DNA from: Thelonectria olida | Lineage: Eukaryota; Ascomycota; Sordariomycetes; Hypocreales; Nectriaceae | Length of the DNA stretch: 64,000 bases | Assembly (NCBI GenBank): GCA_020736575.1 | Contig: JAGPYM010000006.1 | Span: forward strand, 930,001 to 994,000 | Direction: 5' to 3' | Shown: positions 39,069 through 50,482 of the stretch, in pieces | How the letters are laid out: every line of letters begins with the position of its first letter | How positions within the stretch are numbered: the first letter of the stretch is position 1 | Notes under the pieces: generated by a model | What the model was told of the DNA's origin: nothing | The model's database searches: none | Seen by the model: only the letters and a program-made list of their open reading frames with translations | Program-made: the position numbers and the translations under genes

Positions 39069-40215
39069 ATGGGAAGTCCTAAGATCGCGAATGGAGACAC
39101 AGAGGCGACACGCTCGTCATCGCCGCTCTCACCTATCCACGAGCCGGAGCTTCCTGATGCCTCGGATGCCCAACTACCGCCCGTCGAGAACATAGAACTG
39201 TCCTCACCCGCAGGAAGCAAGGAGTCATCAACGGCGCCAAAACCCCAATCCCCAAAGTCACCCAAGAAGCGGAAGAGGCTTGTTGTGAAAAGGGCTCCTA
39301 AGAAATCAAAATGGGATGCTGCGAGTCTTCTTGGTGACCCCAAGTCGCCCCTAGCTTCGGCCGAGCTCAGAGTATGGCACCTCTACAGTCTATTCGACTC
39401 ATGAGCACGACTTGCTAACCTCGTTGGCACAGACCTTATTAACAAATCCGATGGCCTGGGATGTGCTCGATCAAGAAGAAAAGGCGGAAATTCTCGCCCT
39501 GTTCCCGGACAACCAGCACATTCTGAAGGCGGACACGCAGGATGCGCGCCCCGACTTTGCGTCGCTCAGAAATGACGACAGCTTCCGGTACGACTGCGCT
39601 GCGTACACGGAACACCTTGCCCAAGGACGACATGACCCAGAGTGGCTAGAAATGGCTTGGAGCGCGCATCAGAGACGGAGAATCGGCGATTTTGACGAGT
39701 ATCTGGAAACCAAGTTCAACGAAGACTGGGATGTCGAACTGCCGCCAGAAATGAAATCTTCCAGAGTGCGCCTAGTCACGAAGGAGAGCGACGTCAACAC
39801 AGAGGATACGGAGATGAAGCAGGCCAGCAACGGCTCGGACAAAAACGACCAAGACGAGACCATGGGAGACCATCCGGATGAGATCAAGAAAGAGGAAAAC
39901 GGTCTGATTAGGAAAGACGAGGACGACCATTCGAAAGAACAGCCTCAAACGGTTGCAAACCCGACAATTGATAACAAGAAAGAAGAGGACGAGATCATGG
40001 ATGAGCCCCCGAAGCCTGTGGCAGAGGAGGCGGATAAACAACACAAAAGGGTCCAAGATCAAGAAGATCAAGTTACAGATGAGATTACAGTTGCGGATGT
40101 TGAAATGAAGGAAAAGGACCTGGGGCGCAAAACCACGACTGTGTGCCGGCCCAGGAGGAATACTAAAAGGGTCATTTACGCCGAATCGGACAGCAGCGAG
40201 GACGAGCTGGCGTAA
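39069..40215 (+). CDS. ASXH (Asx homology/DEUBAD) domain chromatin protein
   Basis: Exons 39069-39371 and 39433-40215 (61-nt GTATGG..CAG intron) give 361 residues. A Pro/Ser-rich N-terminus has a nuclear-signal-like basic stretch (KSPKKRKRLVVKRAPKKSK, about 65-84). The ASXH core follows: LLTNPMAWDVLDQEEKAEIL then LFPD, FRYDCAAYTEHLAQGRHDPEWLEMAWSAHQRR. It is helical and contains the LLTNP and AW..L motifs of fungal ASXH proteins. The second half is highly charged and disordered, ending in an acidic tail after RPRRNTKRVIYAESD. Animal homologues (Asx/ASXL) activate the deubiquitinase Calypso/BAP1 on H2A. A similar partner in this fungus is an inference. Confidence 0.82.
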
Positions 40216-40590
40216 AGGAGGGACGAAAAGGCATAAAATGCGGAAGAGATTAGCAACACTAATGAAGAATAGACGATGGTTTTCTGGGCACCTTTTTTGA
40301 GGCGTGGTGTTCTATTCACTTGTTGAAGTCATCTCGACCTGAGTGGATGGCGGGGTAGTGGAGGCACAGTGAGGGTTCAGTGGATGCCCCGCTATTTACC
40401 ACCCGCCTAGCCCATGACGTTCAGTTTCTCAGAGTTCCTTTCATGAACACAACTCCAAGACGGATCTACAAATAAATCTGCTTGTTCAAGATCTTCTATT
40501 TTAGTCACATCACGACTTCGATAATCTCATAAGTGGCAGACCTCATTGCGTCCGAGGCCTTGACCCCTAGCCTCGAACAAACTCCACATC
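40216..40590. other. short intergenic region
   Basis: 375 bp between two + strand genes; 3' end of the ASXH gene plus ELP5 promoter. Nothing distinctive. Confidence 0.6.
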
Positions 40591-41750
40591 ATGGCACCCG
40601 TCTCTAACGCCCACGCCCGCTCTCACAGTATCCTGCTGGTGCAGAAACTGCTGAATCTTCGCGACGGCGCAAGCCCGCTCACTCTCGTCATCGACAGCCT
40701 GGAACAGACCTCCCAGCCGATACTCGGCGAGTTTATTTCTCGAGCAAAGGTAACGATACTCCAAGAAGACCAAAGCGCTTGATTAACATGTGTGTGTGTG
40801 TGTGCAGATCGCAAAGACGTCAGTGATATTCCTCTCGTTTGCGACACTCAAGAAGCCTCAACACGTCGACGTCTTTATTAAAGCTACAGGAAAGGATCTG
40901 AACGCTGTGCGACGGGAGTTGGTCGCTCATTATCCTGTATTTAACCCACAAACAGCCAAGGAGAAACCCACCCAGAGTGAGTCAAGACGAAGCTCATCTC
41001 TAGGATCAGGAATGTCCCAACTCACGCGTTCTCGCAGGAGCCGTCGTCATTATCGACTCTCTCAATGCTTTGGCCTCAGCTGCTCCCCAGTCACTAGCCA
41101 GCTTTCTTTCGGGCATCATCACGCCTGCAGTATCTATTTTGGCCACATATCACGACGACGTCCCGATTGTTCTGCCCAAGTCCTTTAGCGAGTATGAGCC
41201 TCACCCCTTCACCATCCTGTGCCACCTCGCGACGGCCATCTTGAGGCTTTCCAGCCTGTATCAAGAGATAGAGCGCCAGAAGGCTCGTAACAGGAGCATC
41301 CAAGAGCCGGAATGGGGCCTGGGCGAGGACCGCGAGGGTGTGCTTGTGGGACTTAAGGGCAGGGGACGAGACAAGAGCGAAGACAGCGACGGAGTGGTCA
41401 TGCACATGGAGCTACGACGCCGCAGCGGCAGGACTGTTTCGGAGAAGTTTATTCTCGTCCGGAAGAATACTTCCGCTCCAGAAACATCTCCCATGCCAGG
41501 CAGCGTCTGCCTTTTGACAGACCACCCGATGTTCAAGGCACCAACAGAAGACGGCGCAGCGGGCGACGGCGAAGAGGAGCCAGAGAGCACATTTAATCTT
41601 GGGCTGACGGAGAAGCAGCGGAAGGATCGCGAGGGGATTGTGTTGCCGTACTTTGATGCGCAAACGGATATTGGGGCGGGAGAAGGAGGGAGGATATTGT
41701 ACGAGATGGGCAGGGAGGATGACTTTGATGATGAGGAGGATGAGATTTAA
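40591..41750 (+). CDS. ELP5: Elongator complex subunit Elp5 (Iki1)
   Basis: Exons 40591-40749, 40808-40976 and 41038-41750 give 346 residues. The RecA-like fold of Elp4-6 is suggested by HSILLVQKLLNLRDGASPLTLVIDSLEQ, AKTSVIFLSFATL, and AVVIIDSLNALAS (after splicing). The closing segment is typical of fungal Elp5: STFNLGLTEKQRKDREGIVLPYFDAQ, GEGGRILYEMGREDDFDDEEDEI. Role: part of the Elp456 hexamer that, with Elp123, makes mcm5/ncm5 side chains on U34 of tRNAs in the cytosol. The first intron has a (TG)8 repeat immediately before its acceptor. It is tandem with SEC22. Confidence 0.94.
40789..40804 (+). repeat. (TG)8 microsatellite at an intron acceptor
   Basis: Eight TG units end directly at CAG of the first ELP5 intron, replacing the usual pyrimidine tract. 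Visible directly in the sequence. Confidence 0.85.
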
Positions 41751-42568
41751 CTGCGGACTTGGGAGAAAGGAAAAGGCGCAGGTTGGGCATAGACTATTAT
41801 GGGATGATTTATCTGATTTCAACTACTTATTAAGAAGTGAACGAATTCTTTGATTTATGATACATAATTGACGAGTGCCCTGACCATATAATACCTATCG
41901 TGATATCCGTAGCACTGCGAATACCAGTTCTCTTTATCTATTCTGTATCCGGGAGAGCCATCATGAATCACCACACAAGATTGAAAATTTTGATCAAATT
42001 TCATGCAGTAATTTCCAATTTGAATTCTAGCGTACAGCCACTTCATTTACCGAAGTATCCCTCCCTTTTGTTCATCGAGCGGCCGTCAGCTTACTGCACT
42101 CGATTCAGATACGAATGGCCGATGGTCATCCTTTATCTTATCGGCACCAACCCCTGGAAACATTCCTCACTGAGGGCACCTCCCTCACATGCTAGGGTCG
42201 GGTAACTTATACATCAATTAAGACAACACCATCAACTTTCAAGAAACCATTCACCCTTTTGGTCTTTGGAATTCCAATACACCTGGCAGATCTGAAAGTT
42301 AGAAGACGCTCACGACTTGGTCTAACCGCATTGCAACTTTCAAGGTGTCCTTTCTGCCTCCTGCCTGCGCTTCCTCGACGTCACAAGCTCACAAGCTCCC
42401 CTTCCCTTTCGCGCCATCTTTCTTGACACGTTGAATTCCACCTACATAGTACACCAAAGGCATTGCCATTATTTCCTCTTCAACACCACAACCACCACCG
42501 CCATCCCGTATTCTGCTACGCTTGCTTCTTCGATACAATCGCAAACCTCTCCCTCACACACCGCCAAT
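41751..42568. other. intergenic, AT-rich then SEC22 promoter
   Basis: About 820 bp between ELP5 and SEC22 (both +). It is AT-rich at 41800-42050 (3' end of ELP5), then pyrimidine/CA-rich in the SEC22 leader with CACCACAACCACCACC near 42482. No gene seen. Confidence 0.6.
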
Positions 42569-43297
42569 ATGATTTACTCGACGCAAATATCAAGGCTTGA
42601 CGGTATGCCCCCCCCTCCCCAGCCCAATAACGACCATCAATCGCAAAGTACCACACAAACCAACTAACTACCCCAAGGCCTCATGCTCTGCGCCTCCGTC
42701 GACGATGAATCCTCCGAAGCCGCCCTCGCCGAAACCAAGCAAAGCGTCCGCCAAGTCCTTCGCAAACTCACCCGCAACTCGGAGCCCCAAGCCTCCCTCG
42801 AGACCTCGGCCGGCCACCACACCCTGCACTACCTCATCGACTCCGACATCATCTTCCTCGCCATCTGCGCCGCCTCGTACCCGCGCAAGCTCGCCTTCAC
42901 CTACCTCGCCGACGTCGCCCGCGAGTTCACCACCCTCTACCCCCAGCAGCAGCTGCACGCACCCTCCCTGCGCCCCTACGCCTTCATGGAGTTCGACAAC
43001 TTCATCCAAAAGACTAAAGTCACCTACGCCGACGCCCGCGCCACCCAGAACCTCGACAAGCTCAACGACGAGCTGCGCGACGTCACAAAGGTCATGACCA
43101 AGAACATCGAGGACCTGCTGTACCGCGGCGACAGCCTCGAGCGCATGGGCGAGCTGAGCTCCCGCCTGCGCGACGACAGCAAGAAGTACAGACGTGCTGC
43201 TGTGCGCATCAACTGGGAGCTGCTCATGAAGCAGTACGGTCCCTTTGCCGGTCTGGCCGTCTTTGTCCTCTTCTTCATCTGGTGGCGGTTCTTCTAA
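42569..43297 (+). CDS. SEC22: R-SNARE Sec22 (ER-Golgi v-SNARE)
   Basis: A 34-nt first exon (42569-42602, MIYSTQISRLDG) joins 42678-43297 through a 75-nt GTATGC..AAG intron, giving 217 residues as in yeast Sec22 (214). The longin domain covers about 1-125 (LHYLIDSDIIFLAICAASYPRKLAFTYLADV, FMEFDNFIQKTK). The SNARE motif follows (ELRDVTKVMTKNIEDLLYRGDSLERM), with the zero-layer Arg in YRGD. The C-terminal anchor is FAGLAVFVLFFIWWRFF. Role: drives fusion of COPII and COPI vesicles between ER and Golgi. The tiny first exon is easy to miss. Confidence 0.96.
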
Positions 43298-43746
43298 AGT
43301 AAAGCTGAAACCGCCCCTTTAATATCTTACCTACCTATACATAACACGTCGACCAAAGTATTCAGCGAGGCGCACCCGCACATGTTTCTCTATTCCTTTG
43401 GCGCTTTTCGGACTGATGGATGAACGGGCACAACGAGATGAGGAACTTTTCTTAAAGATAAGCCGCGCGACGACGGCAGGGAATCTCTTCCAAAAAAAAA
43501 AGAAAGGCTATGTACATTATGAGACTATATACGTTGGGTTCATCATCCGGTTCGTCGTTGTTTTGTCTCTAGCGAGCTCGTTAAAAAAATGTCGTGACTC
43601 CAGAAGTGCTGTGTCGCCAATTCCATGCAATTGTCCTGCCAGCCCGTCGGTCGGGTTCTCTGTGACTCCAGACTCCATATTCCCAAAAATTGCATTCCCA
43701 AATGAACCAAAATGTGACCATGAGAAATCCCAGGACAAGCACCAAG
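43298..43746. other. convergent 3' region
   Basis: 450 bp between the 3' ends of SEC22 and the next - strand gene. It has an A11 run at about 43493-43503. No gene seen. Confidence 0.6.
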
Positions 43747-44956
43747 CTACATGACCTGGCAACTGTCCTTTTGTGTCGGTTGTTGGGAAGTCGGAGCAGT
43801 TATTGTATGTTGCCATGCAAGATGTTCATGGAAAGCCGCCATGTCTTCGTAGCCAAGATCAGGGCGATATGCGTCCTCCTCGTCGTACTCCTCCTGAGGT
43901 ACAGTCGATTCATCTTCGCAGTACGGGCATAATATGCCGGCTAGATAGTCGCGATGTTCTGGCGCGACGTGGTTTGCGATGGCCACAGGCGCAAACACAA
44001 TTTGCTTCTCCAGGTGCCCTGATACGGTGAAGGCAGTTGCTTGCCAATGCGGATTATCCGTCGTCGGAGACAGAGTCAGGATAGGCGAGGCGGCAGCTTC
44101 TTGAAAGGTGCGGATCGAGGGCATGGTCTCGACATCTTCCCAGATGATGTGGCCGTCACAAAAGTCACACACGAAAGCGATATCGCGATCGCCATATCTT
44201 TGAAACGACCCCACGCTGTTGCACAACTGGAGCTCTTCTCGATACCGACGCTGGTATTCTGTCTCGTCGGGAACGGCTCGGTTCCTGGTCCATTCTCGCT
44301 GTTTCCTGTACACCAGGAAAGCCCCCAGACATCGCGTCGAGTTTTCCTTTTCCGATGTGAAGATGCGACGGGCGGCTCGGCGCTGTGCGCGGTGGAGTTG
44401 GTGCTGGAGATCGTGGGTTTCTCGCACCCAGATGGGATTGATCGGACCACCTGAGCGACTCCAGTCTCTTAGGTTTTCGATATGGGAGCTGAACTTTGGT
44501 TTTAATGCTCTGAATTCTTCTAATGATTCGTCTAGGTTCTGAAGTTAGCCTTTTGGCTTGGATGATGATGCGGCGACAGTGACGCTGTCATGACAAGAGG
44601 ACGAAATGCTCGCCCAGAAAAGAGATAAGAGCAACCGTAGCTCGTCGGCCGAGTCATCGTAGTTAGGGTTAAGCAGAGGGGTTGGCACAAGCGAGAGGCA
44701 GCCGAGGCTGGTGGTGGTGGGGGAGGGCGCACATACGTTTGCGATCATTCTCGTAGTATATCTGTCCATTGACGAGGGGTGACAAGTCCTGGAAGTCTTT
44801 TTTGGCCTCGTCGAGCAGCTGGGCCAGAGCTCGCACCTGTTCGTGCTCGTCAGGCCCCCACTGACGCTTATCGGCCAGGCTCAGGATGCGCAGTCCTTCG
44901 GCGATGAGTGTTGCGATATCCGCCAGCAACTTCCCGACCGAGTCGGAGCTGCTCAT
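43747..44956 (-). CDS. uncharacterised fungal protein with C-terminal Cys/His-rich region
   Basis: Exons 44956-44737 and 44531-43747 give 334 residues. The in-phase acceptor is CTAG at 44532-44535; the CAG eight bases upstream would break the frame. I do not recognise a named family. The N-terminal about 75 residues are helical (DSVGKLLADIATLIAEGLRI). The middle is basic and helical (HDLQHQLHRAQRRAARRIF). The C-terminal half contains two CxxC pairs, CDFCDGH and CPYCEDE, plus HEHLAWQH close to the end. These could form two treble-clef or C2HC-type zinc sites; that is inference. A possible role is a zinc-binding adaptor, but none can be assigned. Confidence 0.72.
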
Positions 44957-46546
44957 TGTTTGGGAGGGTCGAGGCTGATGTTAGGCGTCCCAGCGGGTGG
45001 GCGCAAGGTGGTAGCGTGCGCGGTCGGCTCGAGGGGAGGAAGGCTAGATTGTAGATTCTGCTTGCGGAGGGAGAGGGTATCAAGGGAGGTTGGTTTCAGT
45101 GTCGCGTGTGTAGGCACTGGAGTATTAAAGTAGAGTCGTTTCACCGTGGTCGTCGCGGGGCGAAGGGTATCGACCAAAGAGGGTACATGGGCGGGAAAGT
45201 CGAATTCGAACCGGCAACCGGCTCGAAAAAGTACGAGAGCCAAGAGAGAGCCCGAGGTGGGAATGGGATGGTTTTTATTTAGTATAATGCACCCGACTGA
45301 GCTCTGGTGGAGAGATCAAATGGGTGTAAACAGAGGCATGAGGCTGAGCTCTTGGCGGGCGGAGTGCCGTGCTCTAGGACTTCGACTCTCGGCGCGCGTC
45401 AGCGGGACCAACGGGAAGGGAAGCAAGTGGAGGAGGTGACGGAAGAAGGGGACCGGGGGACGAAATGGAGGAGACCCCCGCCTCGAAATCCAGGGACCAG
45501 CTGCACTTTTGTACCTGTTCGGGTAGTGCCAGACCTATCGTCGCAGTGAGCGCCAGGGCCCGGGGTTTGGTGGATGCAAATAGAATAGAGTATCGTGAGA
45601 TGGCGTCGGCCCCAGTGAGGCTGTGTGTGAGAGGCTAAACCCAGTCCGCTCTGCTGTGCCTGAGTCCTCGTGATGGAGACGAGACTGGAAAAAGCAAAAG
45701 GAGAAGGAGACGAAGGAGAGAAAATGATGCTTTTTGCAGAAGTTCTTCTGACCACGAATGTTAGGTGTTGTTGGCAGTTGTCTGTTGCTGTGGTGGTGTT
45801 GGTCCACTACAAGTACGCACAAAGTATCCAATGGACAGTCCCACCGAGAAATGACGGAAGGCAAGTGTGGTCGCGTTTCATGTTTTTGGCCCATACATCA
45901 ATTCCCCTCCGGCTCGCTGTTTTAGAACCTTTCCAGAGCTCGGAACCATTGAAAGCCTCACTAGAAAATGGCTACGTATCTACAAGGCCCTCGGCAATGC
46001 CGATTCACCTGTCGTAACGTCGTTGCGTCGGCCCTTGTAACGCTCACCGTCGCCCAGCGCCTCAGCCACGCCCAAACTCGCAGGGCGGGGGGCCGCTATG
46101 ACGATGTCGCTTCCAGGGGAATTCCATTCCAAAAGGCTGGGCGCTTGAAACGACCTCGACAATTATTAACTTCGTTGACCTTGATTCCAAACATGTCCAG
46201 TCTTCTTTCATGCAGGGGGGCTGTGTCTGATTCGTGTGATATGTAACCGTATTGGCCCCCAACCGCCGTTGATAGGGTTGTCATGGAGGATGGTCAACAT
46301 TAGTCCAACAATGGCATAAGGCACAACGCAGAGGATGCAGTTGGTTGTTAGCGTCAAGCACTTCGGATCATCTCCCGAGAGCTGATGGAATCAAGGGTTC
46401 CTCAGTCATTGTATTGATTGAACAATTAAACGTTTATAACTTATGGAACTGAGAGCTATCTGCTCTGGTGTTTTCCAAGCCTTCTCGTATCTCTGAACTA
46501 TCAATAGTCGCCCTGAGCGCCTAGGACATGTTGGATTTCCTATCGT
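44957..46546. other. intergenic
   Basis: 1.6 kb between two - strand genes. Overlapping open frames on both strands (for example around 45146-45755) lack domains and look like GC-rich chance frames. No RNA gene found. Confidence 0.5.
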
Positions 46547-48633
46547 CTACTTTCTCTTCGTGGCCTTGCCAGTGTCAGCACCCGTTGCCTTGGCCTCGAT
46601 CTCTTTGAGCTTCTCGGCGGCCACCTCCTTGGCCTCCACCTCCTTCTTCTCCGTGGGCTCATCGTCGCCGCCCTGGCCAAACTCGTTGACACGGGTATAA
46701 TCGACACGATACGCCCATCGCTGATAGATGTAGATAAAGAAGATGATGTCGTCACGGAACGTCGAGAGACGGTGCAGGAACGGCATCTTGATGGTGAAAG
46801 CGAACAGATCGTCGATGAAGGTGTTGAGGAACTTGTACATCATGGCCTTGCCTGGCATATGCGCCACGCTCTTGAGACGGTAGTTGATGTACAGAGAGGG
46901 AACCATCATCAAGAAACCGTATGCGTAAACGGAACCGACAAGCGTGGTAATAATGTACGAGTACCACGACTTGTGACTCTCATAGATAAGGGAATAGATT
47001 CCGTACGCGATCAAAAGAGGCACTGCCGCAATGTACACATACTTGAACGCAATCTCGTCGTACTCCTTGGTCTTCTCTTCCGTCTCGGTTAGCTTCTGCT
47101 TGTCCTCAAACAGGATAGTAAAGGGAAGCAGGGATCCTGGACGACCAGCAGTGATTTTAACGTTGACCACGGTGGTGATCTTCCAGAACTCAATGAGAAT
47201 CCCGACAACTTGAGTGCCCAGAATCATCCAGCTGGTGTTCTGTGAGTTATCCAAGAGGTACAAGAAGATAACCGTCTGCATGAACACGTTGGCTAAGATG
47301 GATCGCACCGAGATACCGACATTGTCCTTCTTCTTTCGGTAATGGGCGATATCGGAACCAAATGCAAGCGTCTCGAGGAACATGTGAGCGATGCTGACCA
47401 CGATAGTGATGCCAAGAAGAATGGGGTTCGTATCAATAAAAATCTCTTTGATCATTTCAATCTCGGTGCCATCACCGCCACCAGGAAGGGAGCTGCCAAA
47501 AGCTGCCTGGCGAGCGGCCTCCTTGGAGTTGGCCTCCATGGTAGCCATGACCTGGAATTGCCAACTGACTAGGTTGCCAAGGTCAATGCGGAGGGGCAAT
47601 TCGGTAACAGTTTCATTCAAAGCAGTCATGTGGGCGGTGAGTTGCCAAAAGGTGTTGACGAAAAGAACCGGGTCTAGTATGGTCAGCTTCATCATGCTCA
47701 CCCGAAGGGATATGGGGTGCACTTACAATACCAGCCATTTTGACCAGTACCATCACGAGCGCCAGTGGCCTCGAGGCGGAGGTACTGACGGATCTGGGGT
47801 GTCAAGGAGGCAAAGTCCTTGACACCGCCGTCAGGAACAAATGAGAAACTGGCGTTGGGATGGTAGTGGTTGGTGATGATGGGCCCTGTGGGCTCTTCCT
47901 CTTCAGGTTCCTCGCTGGGCACAGGGGCGTTGTCCAACAGGTTGCGGGTCTTGGCCACCTTCTTCTTGGGAAGATACTGGGTCAAAGGCCAGGGGAAATG
48001 ATACGCCTTGGCAGGGTCGAATCCGGGCTGTCGGGGATCGAGGTTGCTTCCGGCAAGTCCAACGTAGAAATGACCCCATAGAGTGCCATTGTTCTGCACG
48101 GCTTTGGGAACAGGGAACTTGGTTTCCACAACGCGCTTGTCCGAGTAGTTGTTGAGCTGGAAATCCTTCTCCTGGAGGACAACGTACTCCTCAGGGACCT
48201 GGTCGATAGGAGCTGGGTTGAACGAAGGCGACAGGGTAACGATTATGTCGACGTGGCTATCTTGAGCCCAGATGGGAGCAATCTTCTTGGGAATGGCTCG
48301 TGGAGTTGCGCCCTCGTTGAGCTCCTTGGGTCGAAGTTCGAACGGCGGGATCTCGTCAGTGTTTCCAGGGACTCGAATGGTTTCGCCGGTTTCGGGGTTG
48401 GTGACGGGAACAGCGGTTTGGTCTTTTTTGTTCGCGTAGTTGAGGGCGATGTTGATACCAAAGTAGATGGCGCCGCCGAGGAGGAGCTTGTTGAAGCCGA
48501 GTCCCTATTGAATTATCGCATTAGAGAAGGATCCTGAGGGGTATTTGTACATGGCTTTACTTACACCTCCTTGCTGCTGTTCACCCTGACCTTGCTGGCC
48601 TTGCCTAGGAGGCAAGACGGCTCGTTCGGCCAT
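46547..48633 (-). CDS. CLPTM1-family multipass membrane protein
   Basis: Exons 48633-48565, 48504-47727 and 47673-46547 give 657 residues. After a Gln/Gly-rich start and one hydrophobic segment, about residues 60-270 form the luminal part (PPFELRPKELNEG, GTLWGHFYVGLAGSNLDP, NHYHPNASFSFV). The C-terminal half has several membrane segments with family signatures: SIAHMFLETLAFGSDIAHYRKKKDN, GISVRSILANVFMQTVIFLYLLDN, INYRLKSVAHMPGKAMMYKFLNTFIDDLFAF, and YIYQRWAYRVDYTRVNEFG. The tail is charged, Lys/Glu-rich. Human CLPTM1 is an ER protein that affects receptor trafficking, and the related CLPTM1L scrambles GlcN-PI. The fungal role is not established. Confidence 0.94.
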
Positions 48634-49391
48634 GGTGTCTGTCGCCTCTTGCGGAGGAGAAAATGCAAGTCGATTGAAGGCGCAGACAATACAATGCCAC
48701 CGGATCCTCGCAGACTAGGTTTATGCGACTATGAAATCGTGACTACGAGTTGAAGTCGTCGCAGTTCGAAATCTCGTCGGCTGGTTCGTCTCTGGGAGAA
48801 ATAGGCACGTTGTCGTTTCGCGGAGGAGGACCTACCTAATCTGGATACTATCGCCCCACTGGAGCTTGCGTTGACGTGCTGCGAAGATGGGCGAATCAGG
48901 GAGAAGCCACGAACCACGTCCAGCTGAATCAGTGCCCGAGGAAAGTGCTCCGAACAAGTCATGACAAGTTGCCCCGCCATCACATTAGAGCAAGCAATGA
49001 TGGAAATCCGAGTAAAAATAGGAACATGTATGAGAATGACTGCTTCACTACGCATATGATTAAGACAAAGTTTTCTTGAATTCTTTTCTAATATCTTTGC
49101 TGCACGTGGCCGACCCTGGCGTTCTAGAGGAAGAACAGCCCAAGGTGAGAACTACCTAGATGACCGCCGACTACCGGAGCATCAAGGCTAGAGTGTTCGG
49201 ATGGATTAATACGTGCTCTGAAACTAATGTTCAGCGCTAGTGATGCTTATGATACCACACTCAATTTGAAAGCTCGTTACCGAAGAGGCATGTTGATATT
49301 TTAGAGAAACATATCTGCTCCTACCTTATAAGAACGCCTAACGGCTTCCGACGACATCCTGGTATCCCGGTTTGTCTCGGTTCCAGTGCAA
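48634..49391. other. intergenic
   Basis: About 760 bp between the CLPTM1 start (-) and the tRNA gene (+). No coding region supported. Confidence 0.6.
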
Positions 49392-49479
49392 GGTCCTATA
49401 GTCTAGTGGTCAGGACGTTGGATTTTGATTATCAATCAGAAAGCCTTCCAAAGACACCAGTTCGAACCTGGTTAGGACC
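49392..49479 (+). tRNA. tRNA-Gln (anticodon TTG) with 17-nt intron
   Basis: The cloverleaf folds fully by eye. Acceptor stem GGTCCTA pairs with TAGGACC. The D stem is GTCT/GGAC around AGTGGTCA. The anticodon stem is TTGGA/TCCAA, and the T arm is ACCAG-TTCGAAC-CTGGT. The anticodon TTG is at 49425-49427, after two loop T's, so it decodes CAA (Gln). An intron of 17 nt (49429-49445) follows position 37, the canonical site for nuclear tRNA introns. The UUG tRNA-Gln is a known Elongator target in yeast. Confidence 0.95.
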
Positions 49480-49482
49480 TGA

Positions 49483-49488
49483 TTTTTT
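49483..49488 (+). terminator. RNA polymerase III T6 terminator
   Basis: A run of six T residues starts 4 bases after the tRNA 3' end, the usual Pol III stop signal. Confidence 0.85.
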
Positions 49489-50482
49489 GGGTATATTTTT
49501 GCCGTTTGTTCTCCTTGTTGGCTATCTTGTCTGTTACTTTTTTGTTGTTCAGACGTCGAATAGAGATAGCCTGGTGGTATTTACTTGTTTATGCCTTGGC
49601 TCGTGAGTGAAAGAATCAATAACGTGCCCTTATGATAGGACGATACAAATTACTGGTCTGCTGCTACTTAGATATCGGGTGCCATGTTGTTACGCTTCTC
49701 CATTGCATCAAATGCAACACCAATTGAATTGGTTCACCTAATCGGCTCGGTCAACAATTAGTTTGTAATTCTAACCTATCGGTATGCACCAGCTGGTTAT
49801 CCACGACATGCCACGTCCGACATGAAGCCTGTGCATATTGTCTCTCTCGTTGGGCTTCCCTTCTCTCACCATGTCTCACCTGCAGCATCTGTCACCAGCC
49901 CGTGTCAACCTCCCCGCGGCGCACTGTGGCAGCTGATCCGTCTCTTACTAAAAGTGTAAGCTCGCCTCAGGTCGTGAGCCAATGAGCTATGCATGTTTGA
50001 CGAGATGGCATTTCCAAAGCCATCCGACTCGGGCAGCCAATTCACACGGGCTCGAATATGTGTGGACCCTGCCTGCATGCCCAGCAAGATAGTAGATCCA
50101 TCCATGACTCCCGAAGTTGGTGTTCCGTTGTCGACCGCCACGTCCGCCCAACTTAAATCCTTCCCCTTCGTTCTCTTCGTTTTTGGACTTGATCGACTTC
50201 TCATAGATTCCATTGTTGAAGTAAAACGCGATTGACTCAACGCCACCGTTCCCTTCTTTTGCCACTACCGAGAAAGGATTTCCGCTTTAAGACAACCTGA
50301 ACCGACTATATCCATCATTGCTTCCTCGTCATCCATCTTCAACAAATCTCCTACCTGCACCCTCTTTACTCAACTCAACCTCTTATTTTTCATATTCACA
50401 CCCTGATCTTTGATCACTTATATTACCAACTCAACTCTCTTTCCGACCTTTCTCCACGTCTTTCCCTCTCAACAAAGACATC
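49489..50482. other. intergenic, LOG gene promoter
   Basis: About 1 kb between the tRNA and the LOG-type gene. The last 200 bp are a CT/CA-rich leader (from about 50290). No gene seen. Confidence 0.55.

Noticed and set aside
44532..44543. CAG acceptor at 44540-44542 for the uncharacterised Cys-rich gene
   Set aside because: It leaves the two exons out of phase with the only available donor. The CTAG eight bases downstream restores the frame.
44655..44670. TTAGGGTTAA, telomere-like
   Set aside because: A single copy inside an intron; not a telomeric or interstitial array.
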